Below are positions 11,901 through 22,432 of a stretch of DNA of 64,000 nt, in pieces. Position numbers and translations under genes: made by a program. The notes beneath the pieces are model-generated. The model did no database searches. It was given only the letters and a program-made list of their open reading frames with translations, and had not been told where the DNA came from. Location of the stretch: positions 400,001-464,000 of the forward strand of contig JAMPIV010011354.1 in NCBI GenBank assembly GCA_024509875.1, in the 5' to 3' direction. Numbering within the stretch: the stretch's first letter is position 1; the number at the start of each line of letters is the position of its first letter. Origin of the DNA: Oreohelix idahoensis. Taxonomy: Eukaryota; Mollusca; Gastropoda; Stylommatophora; Oreohelicidae.

Positions 11901-12849
11901 CTGTATGGTCAGAGAGATCTGACCCCGTCTATGTGGTGTTGTTGTGTAGTGTTGTGTGCAGAAGTGGCTCAGGAGGTAGAGTTCTGACACATGACCCAAT
12001 ACTTTTGTTGCAGAAGTGTGAGTTTCTGTTTGGCACCAAAGTGGTGTCAAATGCTGTGTGGATATACAAGTGTGGACCAGTGCAGTCTAGTATTTTGTCA
12101 GAGCAGCCTTATATTGCCCCCAAGCACGGAGAGGTGGGGCCACCAGATTCCAGCACCAGAACTACTCAGTCAAGATACGTGAGCGTCTGGCCTGCTGGAC
12201 CTTCACCAACGTATTTACTAACTAACACACCAACTATATTACCATCACTAGAACCCACCAATTTTTTGGGAAATAAAACTTGTATTACTCCCATCAGTGA
12301 AGGGACAATGTTTGGTAGTCATAGACAGGGAGTGATGATATCACCCCAACAGCATATCTAGAAATAAGTTCTCCTGGGACTATCTTAAGATAATTACTAT
12401 TAACCAGTCATTTGAAATACATATGTACACATTTTCTAGTTTATTATGACATATATTCATGCATTTCATTCATAATTTCAAAACCTTTCATATGTTCTGA
12501 CCAAAATAAAACCTTGGTTCAGAACAAATAAACTTAAAGAAAATTTAATATCAAAAATTTAAACAGCTTGAGTTAGTTCAGTGTGTTATAAATTTTATTA
12601 ATATTATTAGACTTATTAAATATCTGTGTGTGTGTGTGTATGTAATCTACCACAATACATTACATATCAGTACCCTAGATTTTAACGTAGCCACATTCAT
12701 TAGTAAAAAAGATATGTGTGAGGTCGTAAGTGGTAGCAAGAAGGGCCTTCTGTAAATTCACAGCTACATTTATCTCAGGAGCCTTCACAGCTGACCTCAT
12801 GCATCACACTAGGTAACATCAACCATACAATACCATCAAATCCACTACA
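8967..12849 (+). repeat. Element A 3' LTR, interrupted by a solo LTR
   Basis: It matches 2072-4411 end to end except for a 1542-bp insertion (solo LTR plus duplicated target). It keeps a sense open frame of 157 codons at 11888-12361 that recalls no known family. The same frame is broken in the 5' LTR, so I treat it as probably non-functional. Confidence 0.9.
9764..11300 (+). mobile_element. Solo LTR of the element B family
   Basis: This 1537-bp block starts TGTTACGTGCAG and ends CTTATCA. It aligns over most of its length with the LTRs of element B (22433-23879 and 30417-31862), but with many substitutions and a different 3' portion. It is flanked by TGGAC (9759-9763) and CGGAC (11301-11305). 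The empty site in the 5' LTR of element A reads CGGAC, so the left copy has mutated once. No internal sequence is present, so LTR-LTR recombination has removed the body. Confidence 0.88.
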
Positions 12850-12854
12850 TTCTT
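12850..12854 (+). other. Target-site duplication of element A (right copy)
   Basis: TTCTT follows the CACTACA end of the 3' LTR and equals 2067-2071. Confidence 0.85.
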
Positions 12855-12962
12855 AATCGTACTTACCATTGGGGGAAAATCTGGCAGGTAAGATGTATTT
12901 GCTGAGACGATGCATTTTTAAGGAGTGAATTTTCGATTAACGGATGGAATCAGATTGTAGGT

Positions 12963-14065
12963 ACGTACGTAAGAGTGGCTGTATGTTAATAAAAAGGAGG
13001 CAACAGATTGTGTGTAAGCATGCAAGACGATCTGGAATATGCAGATGACATTCCACAACTAGCACATTGACATCAACACATCCAGGAAAAAACGGATAGA
13101 CTTAATAAGTATAGCCAGAAGGTGGGCTTGAACATCAATCTAAAAAAGACAGAGGTCATGACGCTCAATGAGAGCAACCCTGAGCCCATAGCAGCAAGGA
13201 ATCAGCAACTGGAACAGACAGACACCTTTACATACCTAGGATGCATAGTAACACCAGACGGCGGAGCAAGCAAAGACATCAACAACAGAATGAACAAAGC
13301 AAGAACATCCTTTTTTAGTCTAAACAACATCTGGAAGTCCTCTAAGTACAGCACAAGCACAAAATTAGGATTATATCAGAGCTGTGTGCTTTCTGTGCTT
13401 CTCTATGGTGCGGAATGCTGGAGGGTTACAGTGAAGGAAATGTCGAAATTGTCCTCTTTTCACACAACATGCCTAAAAAAACTCTCCGAATCTTTTGGCC
13501 GAATATCATCACCAACCAAGATCTGCTTTCTCGGAGCAAGCAAGAGGACATGCACACCATCATAGCTGGCAGACGCTGGAGCTGGGTTGGCCATGTCCTC
13601 AGAAGAGACTCCGATGCCATCACAAGAATAGCTATGCCTGAAGGAAAACGAAAGAGAGGCCGACCAAAAACAACTTGGCGGAGGACTGTGGAGGCTGAGA
13701 TGCAAAGAATGAACCAAAGTTAGTGCACTGTACGAAGGATGGCCACCGACCGAGCAATGTGGAATTAATTTGTTGTTGCCCTACAAGACGCCACCAGGCG
13801 TGATGGCCACTGACTTATTTGACGGTCGGCGGCTAAGAATCAAAGAAGAAGAAGATGTAAGAGTGGTCGCTTGTAAAAAAGGAGGCACTAGATTGTGTGT
13901 AAGCATGTAAGAGTGGCTGCATGTACAGAAGTGGAATCAGATTGTGTTTAAGCATGTGAGAATGGCCGCATATAAAACAAGGAGGAATCAGATTGTGTGT
14001 AAGAATGCAAGTGGCCGCATATAAGAAAGAAGTAACACCTATAGCGCGTAAGCATGTATTGATGC
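12963..14065 (+). repeat. About 52-bp tandem repeat split by a LINE fragment
   Basis: Diverged units share GTAAGAGTGGC, a GGAGGAATCAGATTGTG block and TAAGCATG. One unit lies at 12963-13022 and about four at 13856-14065. The LINE fragment 13023-13855 sits between them, so it landed inside the array. Confidence 0.6.
13023..13855 (+). pseudogene. 5'-truncated LINE: reverse transcriptase C-terminal part and 3' end
   Basis: It opens on the YADD-type active-site region (EYADDIP near 13036), continues with the thumb region (TFTYLGCIVTPDGG, then LLYGAECW) and ends with WSWVGHVLRRDSD and KRGRPKTTWRR. That layout is usual for RTE/Jockey-like LINEs. A stop lies soon after the active site and a frameshift near 13480 moves the frame, so it is dead. 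The 3' end carries a small hairpin (ACGCC-ACCA-GGCGT near 13787) and an (AAG)n-like tail before 13855. Confidence 0.8.
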
Positions 14066-14724
14066 TTTCATTTGAGGACATGGATCATATTTCATCTAAT
14101 CACATGAACGTTAAGGTTCTGTCTTAGTGAGGCCCGAACGGGAGGAAGGAATAATAAAAGTGTAACTTACCACGCGTGTCATAGGAGTCGACTTGTGGGA
14201 GGGGTGGCCTGGGGACGACTATCCCATCCTAGTTAAAACAACTTCGACAAGCAACATCAACCAAATAAACCCTTTTAATAATTTAACTCTGCCATCCATC
14301 TGTTAACTTGGAGTAATTATGAAGTTCTTATAAAATATAATTTCTAAATTTTACAACGTATAGTAATTAAATAATTTTGTCTTAAATACTATTGTCATGT
14401 TCGTGTCACCCTGATAATGAATAACTCGCACTGGTTTGCCGCGTATGATGATGCCGCGTACATAAACATGCGTAACGTGGCTTGTGTGTGTATGTGAGTG
14501 GGGAGGTAATACTCCCTAGATAAGGGAAATAAACAGAGTTAAAATAGATCACAATTTTATTAAGCATACTTTTCACTTCAAATTCATTATTTCATGTCAA
14601 TAAAAAGCATGACAAATGCAAGCTTTCTGTTTTTTTTTTATGTACAAGCAAAAATTTAGTACTAATGTACCTATAATTATGAGGTTTACTTTTGTTTTCG
14701 ATTTTAAACATCATACAATTAGAT
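14066..14724. other. No gene seen
   Basis: AT-rich sequence without recognisable coding frame or repeat family. A short GT-rich patch lies near 14480-14500. Confidence 0.5.
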
Positions 14725-14950
14725 ACCTGATGTGAAATGATCAGTAATTTATATTTCTATACTGTATTGTCTCTGACGCCAAATATTGACGCTACGAATT
14801 GCATTTCGTATTTTTGACCGGCACATAGTGCTGCCCAGTCTTAATAAAATGAGTTGGAATTCGTGGTCTCGGGCTAACTGAAACCGTGAAAATAACGTGT
14901 GATCTAAGCGATACTAAATAAGTTACATACAGAGTTGCCACTCCTACTTT
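14725..14950 (+). repeat. Dispersed repeat R3, copy 1
   Basis: This segment is similar in the same orientation to about 16130-16320. Both share TTTTGACCGGCACATAG, AAAATGAGTTG and a block around GTGATC.AAGCGATAC. The copies are clearly diverged. The family is unknown. Confidence 0.6.
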
Positions 14951-14961
14951 TATTGCTGAAA

Positions 14962-15035
14962 GGGGGTCGAAGTGGCTAAGAGGTTGGTGTCCGTATCTAA
15001 TTTTATAGGTAACGGATTCGATTCCCAAATCAGGG
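14962..15035 (+). repeat. tRNA-like SINE head
   Basis: An A-box-like GTGGCTAAGAGGTTGG and a B-box-like GGATTCGATTCCC lie 40-50 bp apart, as in a tRNA-derived RNA polymerase III promoter. A full cloverleaf is not evident, so this is a SINE head rather than a tRNA gene. Confidence 0.5.
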
Positions 15036-15669
15036 AATATTTTAAATGGACATTTTTTTCAGAAACAATGGTTCCTAATGATGCCAGGCCACCCCCATCA
15101 TATATCATAGGTAGTGAGATCGGATGCCTAGCTTTCTCGGATAGGGGTGAAAAAATAAGATTTCCGTGTGCAAGTTGAGTATTTAAAAATCCCTCGGCCG
15201 TTGGAAATCGTAAAGAGTAGGCCATACGGCATGTGTGATTTCTGTATACACGCATCGGCATCTTCGCCGGTGCTACGGAGTTCGTGTGCTGTGCTGAGAT
15301 CCTCCTTGTGTGATCAAAGGGAAGAGATCAAAGCACTGATGGCGTTGTCCATGTGCAATGAAGATAGTCCTAAAAATCCAACCAAACAGTTTCTGAACAC
15401 CACACACTGAGAAAACCTGGCTCATTCACGCAAATCACCTTTCTGAATTAATGGCGGGTATTTTTCTAGTTAATGTTATTGCTTCATGCAAGGCAGCAAC
15501 GCGCACGAAAACATCCAAATTTCTCAAGAGGGTTGAACTTTGCACCATCGCACTGATATACGTATAATGTGGGGCAAGAAATTTGTTTATGTAATTATTG
15601 CTAAAAGTAAAGATGCGTTAGTTTACCTAAAGTGGGCGGTTGTAGTAAGACGTTTTGGTGAAGAATAAT

Positions 15670-16050
15670 GCAAAGTGTTTGACTCCTTACTGGATGATGC
15701 ACCTGAAGTGCGACAGGGTTGCCTCTTGTCCCCATTTCTCTCCCAATTGGCTGTAGCGATTTGGCTGTGAAAACATCCACAGAAATGCAATCCAGTGTAC
15801 TCTGACGAAAAAAACTTGACGATTTAGATTTTGCCGATGACCCAGCACTTATGTCCCATAATCATAATCATAATCATAATCAGATGCAAGACAAACTTCA
15901 AATTCTTCATGTGAGATCACAGCAATTGGGTCTGAAAATACACGGAGAAAACTAAGATAATTAGAATAAATGCAGGAAACGATAACAAGATTGTACTGGA
16001 AGAAACGCAACTACAAGATGTAGAAACATATACTCCTCCTTACTAAATGA
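15670..16050 (+). pseudogene. Degenerate LINE reverse-transcriptase fragment
   Basis: Broken frames contain EVRQGCLLSP (motif B region), then DLDFADD (catalytic motif C), LGLKI and a final DVETYTY just before the expected LG. Several stops and shifts interrupt it. A short (ATAATC)-like run at 15859-15881 lies inside. Confidence 0.7.
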
Positions 16051-16129
16051 GACTGGGGTCTGGAATGGCCGACATGAATTATTTTCTTCACGTTGTTTAA
16101 CGAGGTTTTCGTAACTGCAATTTTTATTA

Positions 16130-16325
16130 TTATTTTAAAGACTGCTTAGTAATCCATATTTATATACTATATTGCAAATAACGGACGATTCGAACTGCTT
16201 TTCGTAATTTTGACCGGCACATAGATATTAAAATGAGTTGAAACGCGTGGTCCCAGGTAACCAAAACCGTAAAAATAACTTGTGATCAAAGCGATACATG
16301 AGCTACAAGCGATAAGGCATGTAAT
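16130..16325 (+). repeat. Dispersed repeat R3, copy 2
   Basis: Second copy of the block at 14725-14950, in the same orientation about 1.4 kb away. Confidence 0.55.
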
Positions 16326-16490
16326 ACGTCTATCCTTCCTTAGTAGCCTTTACGACATACGTGGCAAGTTACAGTAATACTACTCTTGTCTCCATTTACT
16401 GGCACCGGTGATGCACGGGCGGGTATCCTTAATATTTATCTGTAAAACAATAGTCTTGTGCCGTCCACCATTTATATTCTCCTTTACATA

Positions 16491-16730
16491 CTGGACGTCC
16501 GACTGGCTAAGCGGTTAGAGCACTGGCCTTACGGCGGCTAAGTTATCAGGATCCGGGATCGAACAATGGTAACGTCAGGCTCCAGTTTACCCAGATGTGA
16601 ATAGGCACCTGGCTCTTCCTTTAAGTTAGGACAGTCAAAAGCAGCAAGAAAGGGAACTAGTCAACCGACCTCATAAAGCTGGACCTAGTATAGTAAAGTC
16701 TCTAACACTTCACTGCCCTGGTACTTGATT
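16491..16730 (+). repeat. tRNA-derived SINE, nearly full copy
   Basis: The head has an A-box-like TGGCTAAGCGGTTAGAGCA and a B-box-like GGATCCGGGATCGAA. The body ends in the family's conserved tail around GTCTCTAACACTTCACTGCC. The same body or tail occurs at 46535-46785 (minus), 60075-60230 (plus) and 60541-60617 (minus). Confidence 0.75.
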
Positions 16731-16854
16731 CGCTGTTACGTCATTACCCACGTGTTCTGTGCAAACAATCGGCTCCTTCGCACCTCTTCCTAGTCCAGTA
16801 TGTGGGATTTTAAAAAAAGTAGCACATATATCTTTAAGCAAACATCTGATAGCA

Positions 16855-17035
16855 TTGCAAGGTTGCCTCTGTTTTGTAATCCCCAGGCTAAGTGGAATAG
16901 AGGGACACCCAAAAAAGAACAGACAGAAGACAACTGGAGACATACACGAAGGGATAAAGAAGAAATGAAGAGACTTTGTGGATGGCACAGGATAAAAAAG
17001 GCATGTCGTGTTTTTGTTGAGGACCAGTTGTTGCA
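16855..17035 (+). pseudogene. LINE 3'-terminal fragment
   Basis: A plus-strand frame reads NPQAKWNRGTPKKE, then NWRHTRRDKEEMKRL. This is a decayed form of the NPQGKRKRGRP..TWRR C-terminus common to several LINE fragments in this window. A (TTGA)n run at 17055-17077 follows. Confidence 0.55.
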
Positions 17036-17079
17036 TGCGAGCTTACAGGTGTTGATTGATTGATTGATTGATTGATTAG

Positions 17080-18935
17080 TACATTTAGGAAACATACAAG
17101 ATAGAGTCCTCGGACAACTGCTCTGCCATGCTTACCTCCTACAGAATCAGCATGAGAACTCTCAGGTTTGTTCTCTCGTCCCCCCACCCCATCAATCATA
17201 TCTTTAATTTTTTTTTCCGTTAGCACTTTTCTGCTTCTTCATTCTCTGAAGATTTAGTATTTCTAGTAGCGTCTTAGCACGTGCAGTTCCCTGGGCAGGG
17301 GATCTATGACGGGGCAAAGAAAGAATATGCCAACTGCTTCCTCAAGCATGTCGTAAAAGGCGACTAATATCAGGTCGCGCACAGAGCTGGCAATCTCATC
17401 ATGGAACATAGATTGTCACATAAACTATCACTGTAAGAACACACGAATGCTTTGGTGCGAGTTTCTATAAGCAGACCAGCTGTAGTTGTGGCTCATTGAG
17501 GAGCGAAACGGAAAGGATGATGATGATGATGAGTAAAGTTTCCACATGCTCCTGTGGTAGTTTTTTAAAATAAAATAATGAGCGTAAGTGCACATTCTGT
17601 GTGGCTCATGGTGGTTCTCTGAGGACACAACAATCAAAAGATGAACTATTGCTCCTAATAAGGCATGTTGGAGGAAGCATTATGATGATGGTGTTCATGG
17701 CACTAGCACACTCATCAAGTAAAACTAGTTATTCCACAAACTACCAATATAAGTGCACATGAAGTGCTTGTGAAGACTCTCTCCTTTCAACTTCAGTGAT
17801 GCTCCATAACAAGAAAGAAACAACGGGATATTCGTTCATTCACACATTTGATTTTGTTCACATGTGTATGCCCGCATTTGCCTCTACGCTCGCTACTCTT
17901 GAGAAATGTTAAAAGTCTGAAGAACAAGGCAAGACAAGCCCGAAGGTATTCAACCTTAACTGAAAAATATTCACATATAGGCTGATTATTTCAAACACTG
18001 CGACTGATTTGTTTTTCTCTTTCTAATTCTAAGATGCTGTAACAAATGTGGATATAATAGCTTCCACCACTGTTGCAGCTGCAGCTTTTAGGGTAAAGAA
18101 CTTATTCTGTAATTCCGAGATCTGGAGAGTTGTGATTTCACACTAATTTCATCTTCACACCGTTCCCTTTTTATCATAGAGCGTGGGGAAAATGTAATCT
18201 AGGGTGGATTTCTCATTCCACTAATCTGAGAAATGGTTTACTTGTGCTTCTGTGTGCGAGAGGCCAAGTATCCTACCCCGGGGGTAACCTAGGTTTTGTA
18301 GGAAACAGACTGGCAAAGACAGAAAAATAAACAAAAAAAGTCGGACCAAAATATAACGCGGTGATCAACAACAGTTGCTCCCCAATGCTCCTTATAGAAC
18401 TAAATGGAATGATGATGTGTTTGGCCACATTTGATTGTCATCCTCTACCCTGGTGTGGCAAAATTGTTACCAATTCTGTCGTAGAATCGATTACTGAAAT
18501 CGACGGTGTCGTTATAATATCATGCCACACGGAAAGGCAAGCGAGACGGTCACAATCCATAACAAACATGGCCACTACAGTATTAGTGAAATGTGCTTTA
18601 TTTCTAACTTCGGATGAATGGTATAACCACGAGAAGAATCTAATAGCATAAAGACTTATATGTTTAGATTCTGGAAGATTGCCTCTATTTTCACATATAC
18701 GTATTATGGATGGAAATGTATTGGTACGGAAGATTTCTTTAGTTGAATGCATACAATTGTGAGTTGATAGGATCAGTACGCGATGTATGAAAATGTATAA
18801 TGGTCGGACGAATAAGAAAGTTAAGTGGAATGGTAGCTCTGGACTGTCTGGTTCTAACGAGACTTAAATGGTCAGAATCGGATGGACAGAACACTAGAAT
18901 GACGAAGGAAGAGGTGGACCAGTTTGTACAGAAGT
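17080..18935. other. No gene supported
   Basis: About 1.8 kb without recognisable coding sequence. A block at about 17430-17490 resembles 20780-20850 (shared TTTGG.GC.AG and TAAGCAGA), suggesting another low-copy dispersed repeat. An open stretch at 18361-18752 on both strands has no similarity I recognise. Confidence 0.45.
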
Positions 18936-18974
18936 CAAAATGTCATTCAATTTGCTAACAAATTGAGCAGACCA

Positions 18975-19165
18975 AACACGCCTGTGACGTCATGCTCTCC
19001 GAGAGGAACGCATTGCCCAATAAAAATGGGGAGCGCAGTTTAAACAGGGACACCACAAAACGTTTTGAAACAGACTGGAAGCACGACAGAGCTTGCCACT
19101 ACGCCTTTGCCATCCGCAGATGTGTGCAGCCTGCCAAGTTATTAATGTCCAGTGCTGATTTATGA
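18975..19165 (+). promoter_or_regulatory. Possible promoter-like block with CRE and CCAAT motifs
   Basis: A full CRE palindrome (TGACGTCA, near 18987) is followed by CCAATAAAAATGGGG and then a less AT-rich stretch that ends at a donor-like GAGGGTAAGC near 19173. This could be a first exon of a plus-strand transcript. No downstream exon was identified, so the call is weak. Confidence 0.2.
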
Positions 19166-19494
19166 AGTTTGAGGGTAAGCTGAATTATGAAAACTATTAT
19201 ATATACTGTATATATTTCATTTATTACAGGTTATTATCTGATGTACATTATTTGTGTGTAGATGCTAGGACTTGCATCATTTTATTTAAATCTGTGAATG
19301 ATGAGAAGGATCAAGCATATTCAGGAAAACTATAAGACCTGTAATTAATATTCGGAAGGATCAAGCTGTAAAGTATTTGAGGGTGTATAGGTGTAGATAA
19401 AACAAGATGATTGTTAGTACGAGTATAACTAATGTAAATGTTTAAGCTAGTACTGAATCACTGAAATGATGTCCTTACTTACTATGTCTTTATA

Positions 19495-19770
19495 ACCTCG
19501 ACATCCGATGACTGACTGGTCTGACATCTATGCTAGTAACCTACAAATCTAGCCAGATACTACCAAATCCTGGTACTGCTTCTTACCATCTGGGCCAGTG
19601 ATTTTCACAGTCTGACTATACCTATGATGTCTATACACCAGTGTTTATATCTAATACTGGGGTATTGCTTTTAAGACCAGAACTCTTGACTGGCATTCTT
19701 TCCTTGTATCATCTGATACACCTGTATATCATATTTATCTCTTAAATAACCTAACCTCTCGTTACACGTG
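19495..19770 (+). repeat. Dispersed repeat R2, copy 1
   Basis: Shared with about 50085-50320 and 55725-55945. All contain a TAAGACCAGA..CTCTT..CTGGCA block, which can fold as a short hairpin, then GTATCATC.GATAC. The family is unknown and non-coding. Confidence 0.6.
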
Positions 19771-20013
19771 TCGTTAGCCTAATTAGCAGCCATCAATAAT
19801 ATTAGATCCTCGTGGGGGACAGGTCAGGTCAACAAAAACATGCCCAGCTGTCTTACCCAACGCCACCCATTTAAAAGTCTGTCCATATTTTATTTATTTC
19901 ATGTTAATCTCCAGTTCTCTTCTCCGTTTGTTTTTTCCTCCCTCCCTGCCTCTTATCATGGGGATTACATAACAGGAACTGCCTTGTAATGTTGTCGATT
20001 GGTTTGTTTTTTT

Positions 20014-20104
20014 AATAAAGTTTTGTCTCGTTTTGGTGAGGCGCGTCCCGTTCAACCTAGTCGGTTATATTAGGGCGCATGACCAAACATAAAATACCGT
20101 TAGG
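20014..20104 (+). repeat. Dispersed repeat R1, copy 2
   Basis: Nearly identical to 587-680, including the GGCGCGTCCCGTTCAACC block. Confidence 0.65.
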
Positions 20105-20210
20105 TCTGAGGTACTTAATATGTCTACCATCCAACGCCAGCGTCTTTCTCCGTCATCTCTTGTTCCACTGGTGTTTGTCGGGTTATTTCCGTCACTTCCA
20201 TATCGGTGAT

Positions 20211-20260
20211 CTACTACTACTACTAGTAGTAGTAGTAGTAGTAGTAGTAGCTGTAGTAGT

Positions 20261-20343
<83 letters not shown>
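20211..20343 (+). repeat. (TAG)n trinucleotide microsatellite with CAG core
   Basis: A run of CTA/TAG triplets with an internal (CAG) stretch near 20260-20280. It abuts the 3' end of a minus-strand LINE fragment, so it probably grew from that LINE's tail. Open frames here (poly-Val and others) are artefacts. Confidence 0.9.
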
Positions 20344-20705
20344 AAGCCTCCTTCAATCATAACTGACTATGGGAATACGCTCCTGAGGTGATAGTCCTCA
20401 GCTGTTATTTTACCTGGTTTTCCTTTCGGCGTGTTCTATTCTCTTCTGCTTGCTGTGAGAGCTTCTTTTCGCCCAATCTGATGGGGCGCCGTAGACAACA
20501 TTGCCACTTGGTGTGATTGGCAGCGTCATCCTCCCAGGTTGCTAGATTTATGTCCAGTGCTTTCATGTCTCTCTTGCACACATCTCCGAGCCTCAGCTGT
20601 GGTCTCCTGATCGTTCATTTGCCATCTGCCAGTTGACCGTAGACAATATCTTTGGGCATGCGACCATATTCCATGCGGAGGACATGGCCAAGCCAGCCAG
20701 CGTCA
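20344..20705 (-). pseudogene. LINE 3'-terminal fragment
   Basis: The minus strand encodes decayed LAWLGHVLRMEYGRMPKDI, then CKRDMKALDINLATWEDDA. This is the C-terminal tail of a LINE reverse transcriptase. It is homologous to 45617-45845, and both end in a trinucleotide microsatellite at their 3' end. Confidence 0.7.
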
Positions 20706-20836
20706 TACTAATCATAAAAGTACTCATTTATGAAAGTGACCTAATCGCGTAAAACCAACTGCTAAAAAAAGCAACACTGCAAGAGTATATTAATACTTTG
20801 GCGCAAGCTTTTTCTGTAAGCAGATTGGCTCCTTGA

Positions 20837-20896
20837 GGACAACTGATAAGAGGAAACAGGACAACTGATAAGAGGAAACAGGACAACTGATGGGAA
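20837..20896 (+). repeat. Short 24-bp tandem repeat
   Basis: Two and a half units built on GGACAACTGATAAGAGGAAA, just downstream (in transcript sense) of the ARRDC exon donor site. Confidence 0.8.
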
Positions 20897-20935
20897 TAAT
20901 TGTAAATAATAATAATAAGAGACAACTGTACGTAC

Positions 20936-21118
20936 CTGTATAAGGGAGACTTGGGTTGAAGCAATCCGTCTAGCGCTTAAGTTTTTGATTTCCGCATACA
21001 CGGGGATGGCTTCTTTGATGGTGTAACCTTTCCGATCTAGCTTCAACATGGCCGTCACAGTGCCGGACATACAACACCAGGAACCTACAGCCTCGAACGT
21101 GTCGTTTTCCACAGGTAG
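20936..21118 (-). CDS. Arrestin-domain-containing protein, internal exon (start of arrestin C-domain)
   Basis: This 183-bp exon (61 codons) is read on the minus strand. The acceptor is TTCACAG just above 21118 and the donor is GTACGT just below 20936. It encodes LPVENDTFEAVGSWCC, then SGTVTAMLKLDRKGY and IPVYAEIKNLSARRI. This matches the opening of the arrestin C-terminal domain in ARRDC/alpha-arrestins (usual form: basic-RKGY..GE.IP...EI.N.S.R). Alpha-arrestins are cytoplasmic adaptors that recruit HECT ubiquitin ligases through PPxY motifs, which would lie in later exons not seen here. The exon starts and ends in phase 0, so it joins cleanly to 60278-60519. Which ARRDC paralogue it is cannot be told. 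Confidence 0.88.
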
Positions 21119-21719
21119 CTGTGAATGTTCAAGAATAGGTGAATAAACTAAATGGATGGATAACGCTTCTTACAATAACATCTGACTTTTCAACTCACCA
21201 GGAACATAGGCTTGAATAAATTGATTCTAAGCTTATCTGTCCAGTACCATTCCTTCAAGGCCTTTCCGTGTTTTCTTTTTCCCTTTTATGTCAGTAACCA
21301 GTTTTCTTCTCCATGTAATTTTTGTCTTCTTCTAACTTCCTTATTATGTAGATTCCAGGAGAAGGACTTCTCATAATGCTATCAACAAGCTTCTTGAATG
21401 TGTATACGCTACAATGCTGAAGGTTTACAACCTTGACATCTGAAGAGAGCTGAAAAGACATTTTATCCAGTAACTATAATATTCAAACTCTTTTAATCTC
21501 GAGTAAAAACAGAAAGAAAGACACACCATATACGCTATACAGACAGAAGTAATGTTCTTCTTGAAGACACAAAAGCCTCCTCATTTCAGCTCCATAATAA
21601 AACCGACAGTTTTGAAACAAATTCATAGATTCAAGTAGCAGAAAGACAGAACTGATGGTAATGTCACAGAAAATGACTGCTCCAGAAAGAACTATCTAAG
21701 TAAATGAAGCAGTTTTGAA

Positions 21720-22228
21720 AAAGTCAATAGACTGAAAACGTAGACACCTTAATAACACCAGATGGAAGATATTTCTCAGAAGTGAAGAGTGGGATAGCCC
21801 AGGCAAGCACAGCTTTCCATAAATTGAAAAGCGTTTCATGCAAAAACTGTCAATGGAAGCAAGAAAAAAAATTCTTCGGCATTATGGAGAACCAATCCTA
21901 ACATGCGGGCGGAAGCGAGTCAAGGACAACCAGTAAACACGCAAGTAGATTCCTGGAGAATTCAGAGATGTGGATTTACAGAAAATACCAAGAACAGCTA
22001 AACAGAATAACGATTATGTCCTAGAAGAGACCACTGAATAAAAGAAGCTTATTAGATATATCAGAGTGAGATACTGCATGTTTCTCTGGCATATAACCCA
22101 AGAATTTAAGCGAGAATACATTGCGACAACAGGAAATATTGATGGAAAATAAGACAGTGGAGACAAGGAGACAGCAACAGATGGATTTACATAATGACAC
22201 GATAAAAAAAAACAACTTCTAAAAAAGC
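21720..22228 (+). pseudogene. Degenerate LINE fragment left of the minisatellite
   Basis: The best-preserved part reads LITPDGRYFSEVKSGIAQA, then STAFHKLKS. This is the YLG..IT.DG thumb region of a LINE reverse transcriptase. The remainder to 22228 is too decayed to align by eye. The 24-bp array begins at its right end, and LINE 3' sequence resumes at 42726 on the far side. Confidence 0.55.
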
Positions 22229-22432
22229 ATAAATGATAATCAATGAAAGTGATGACAAGATAACCAATGGGAGTGATGACAAGATAACCAATGGGAGTGA
22301 TGACAAGATAACCAATGTGAGTGATGACAAGATAACCAATGTGAGTGATGACAAGATAAACAATGGGAGTGATGACAAGATAACCAATGTGAGTGATGAC
22401 AAGATAACCAATGAAAGTGATGACACGATAAC
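22229..22432 (+). repeat. 24-bp minisatellite, left part
   Basis: About eight units of the same family as 31863-42725. The array is cut at GATAAC (22432) by insertion of element B. It resumes at 31863 in matching register once one copy of the ATAAC duplication is removed. Confidence 0.95.
22428..22432 (+). other. Target-site duplication of element B (left copy)
   Basis: ATAAC precedes the LTR start TGTTACG and is repeated at 31863-31867. Deleting the element and one copy restores a normal minisatellite unit. Confidence 0.9.

Larger units (their letters stand above)
2072..12849 (+). mobile_element. Element A: full-length LTR retrotransposon, Gmr1-like order, defective
   Basis: Two long direct repeats (2072-4411, and 8967-12849 once the nested insertion is removed) start TGTGATAA and end CACTACA. 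They differ at only about a dozen positions by eye, so insertion is recent. The internal part (4412-8966) holds a primer-binding site, Gag with a CCHC knuckle, a DTG protease, an integrase zinc finger, the integrase C-terminal GPY/F module, reverse transcriptase, RNase H and a purine tract. Integrase lies before reverse transcriptase, unlike most Ty3/Gypsy elements. The element cannot be autonomous as written: Gag is frame-broken and the integrase catalytic core is absent. No env-like frame is present. Confidence 0.9.

Noticed and set aside
16491..16575. Functional tRNA gene
   Set aside because: A and B boxes are tRNA-like, but the stems do not form a full cloverleaf and the sequence continues into a repeated SINE body.
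18361..18752. Overlapping open frames on both strands as a missing ARRDC exon
   Set aside because: The translations lack arrestin C-domain motifs, and no matching splice sites with the right phase were evident.
20079..20366. Poly-Val frame over the (TAG)n tract
   Set aside because: A low-complexity artefact of the trinucleotide microsatellite.
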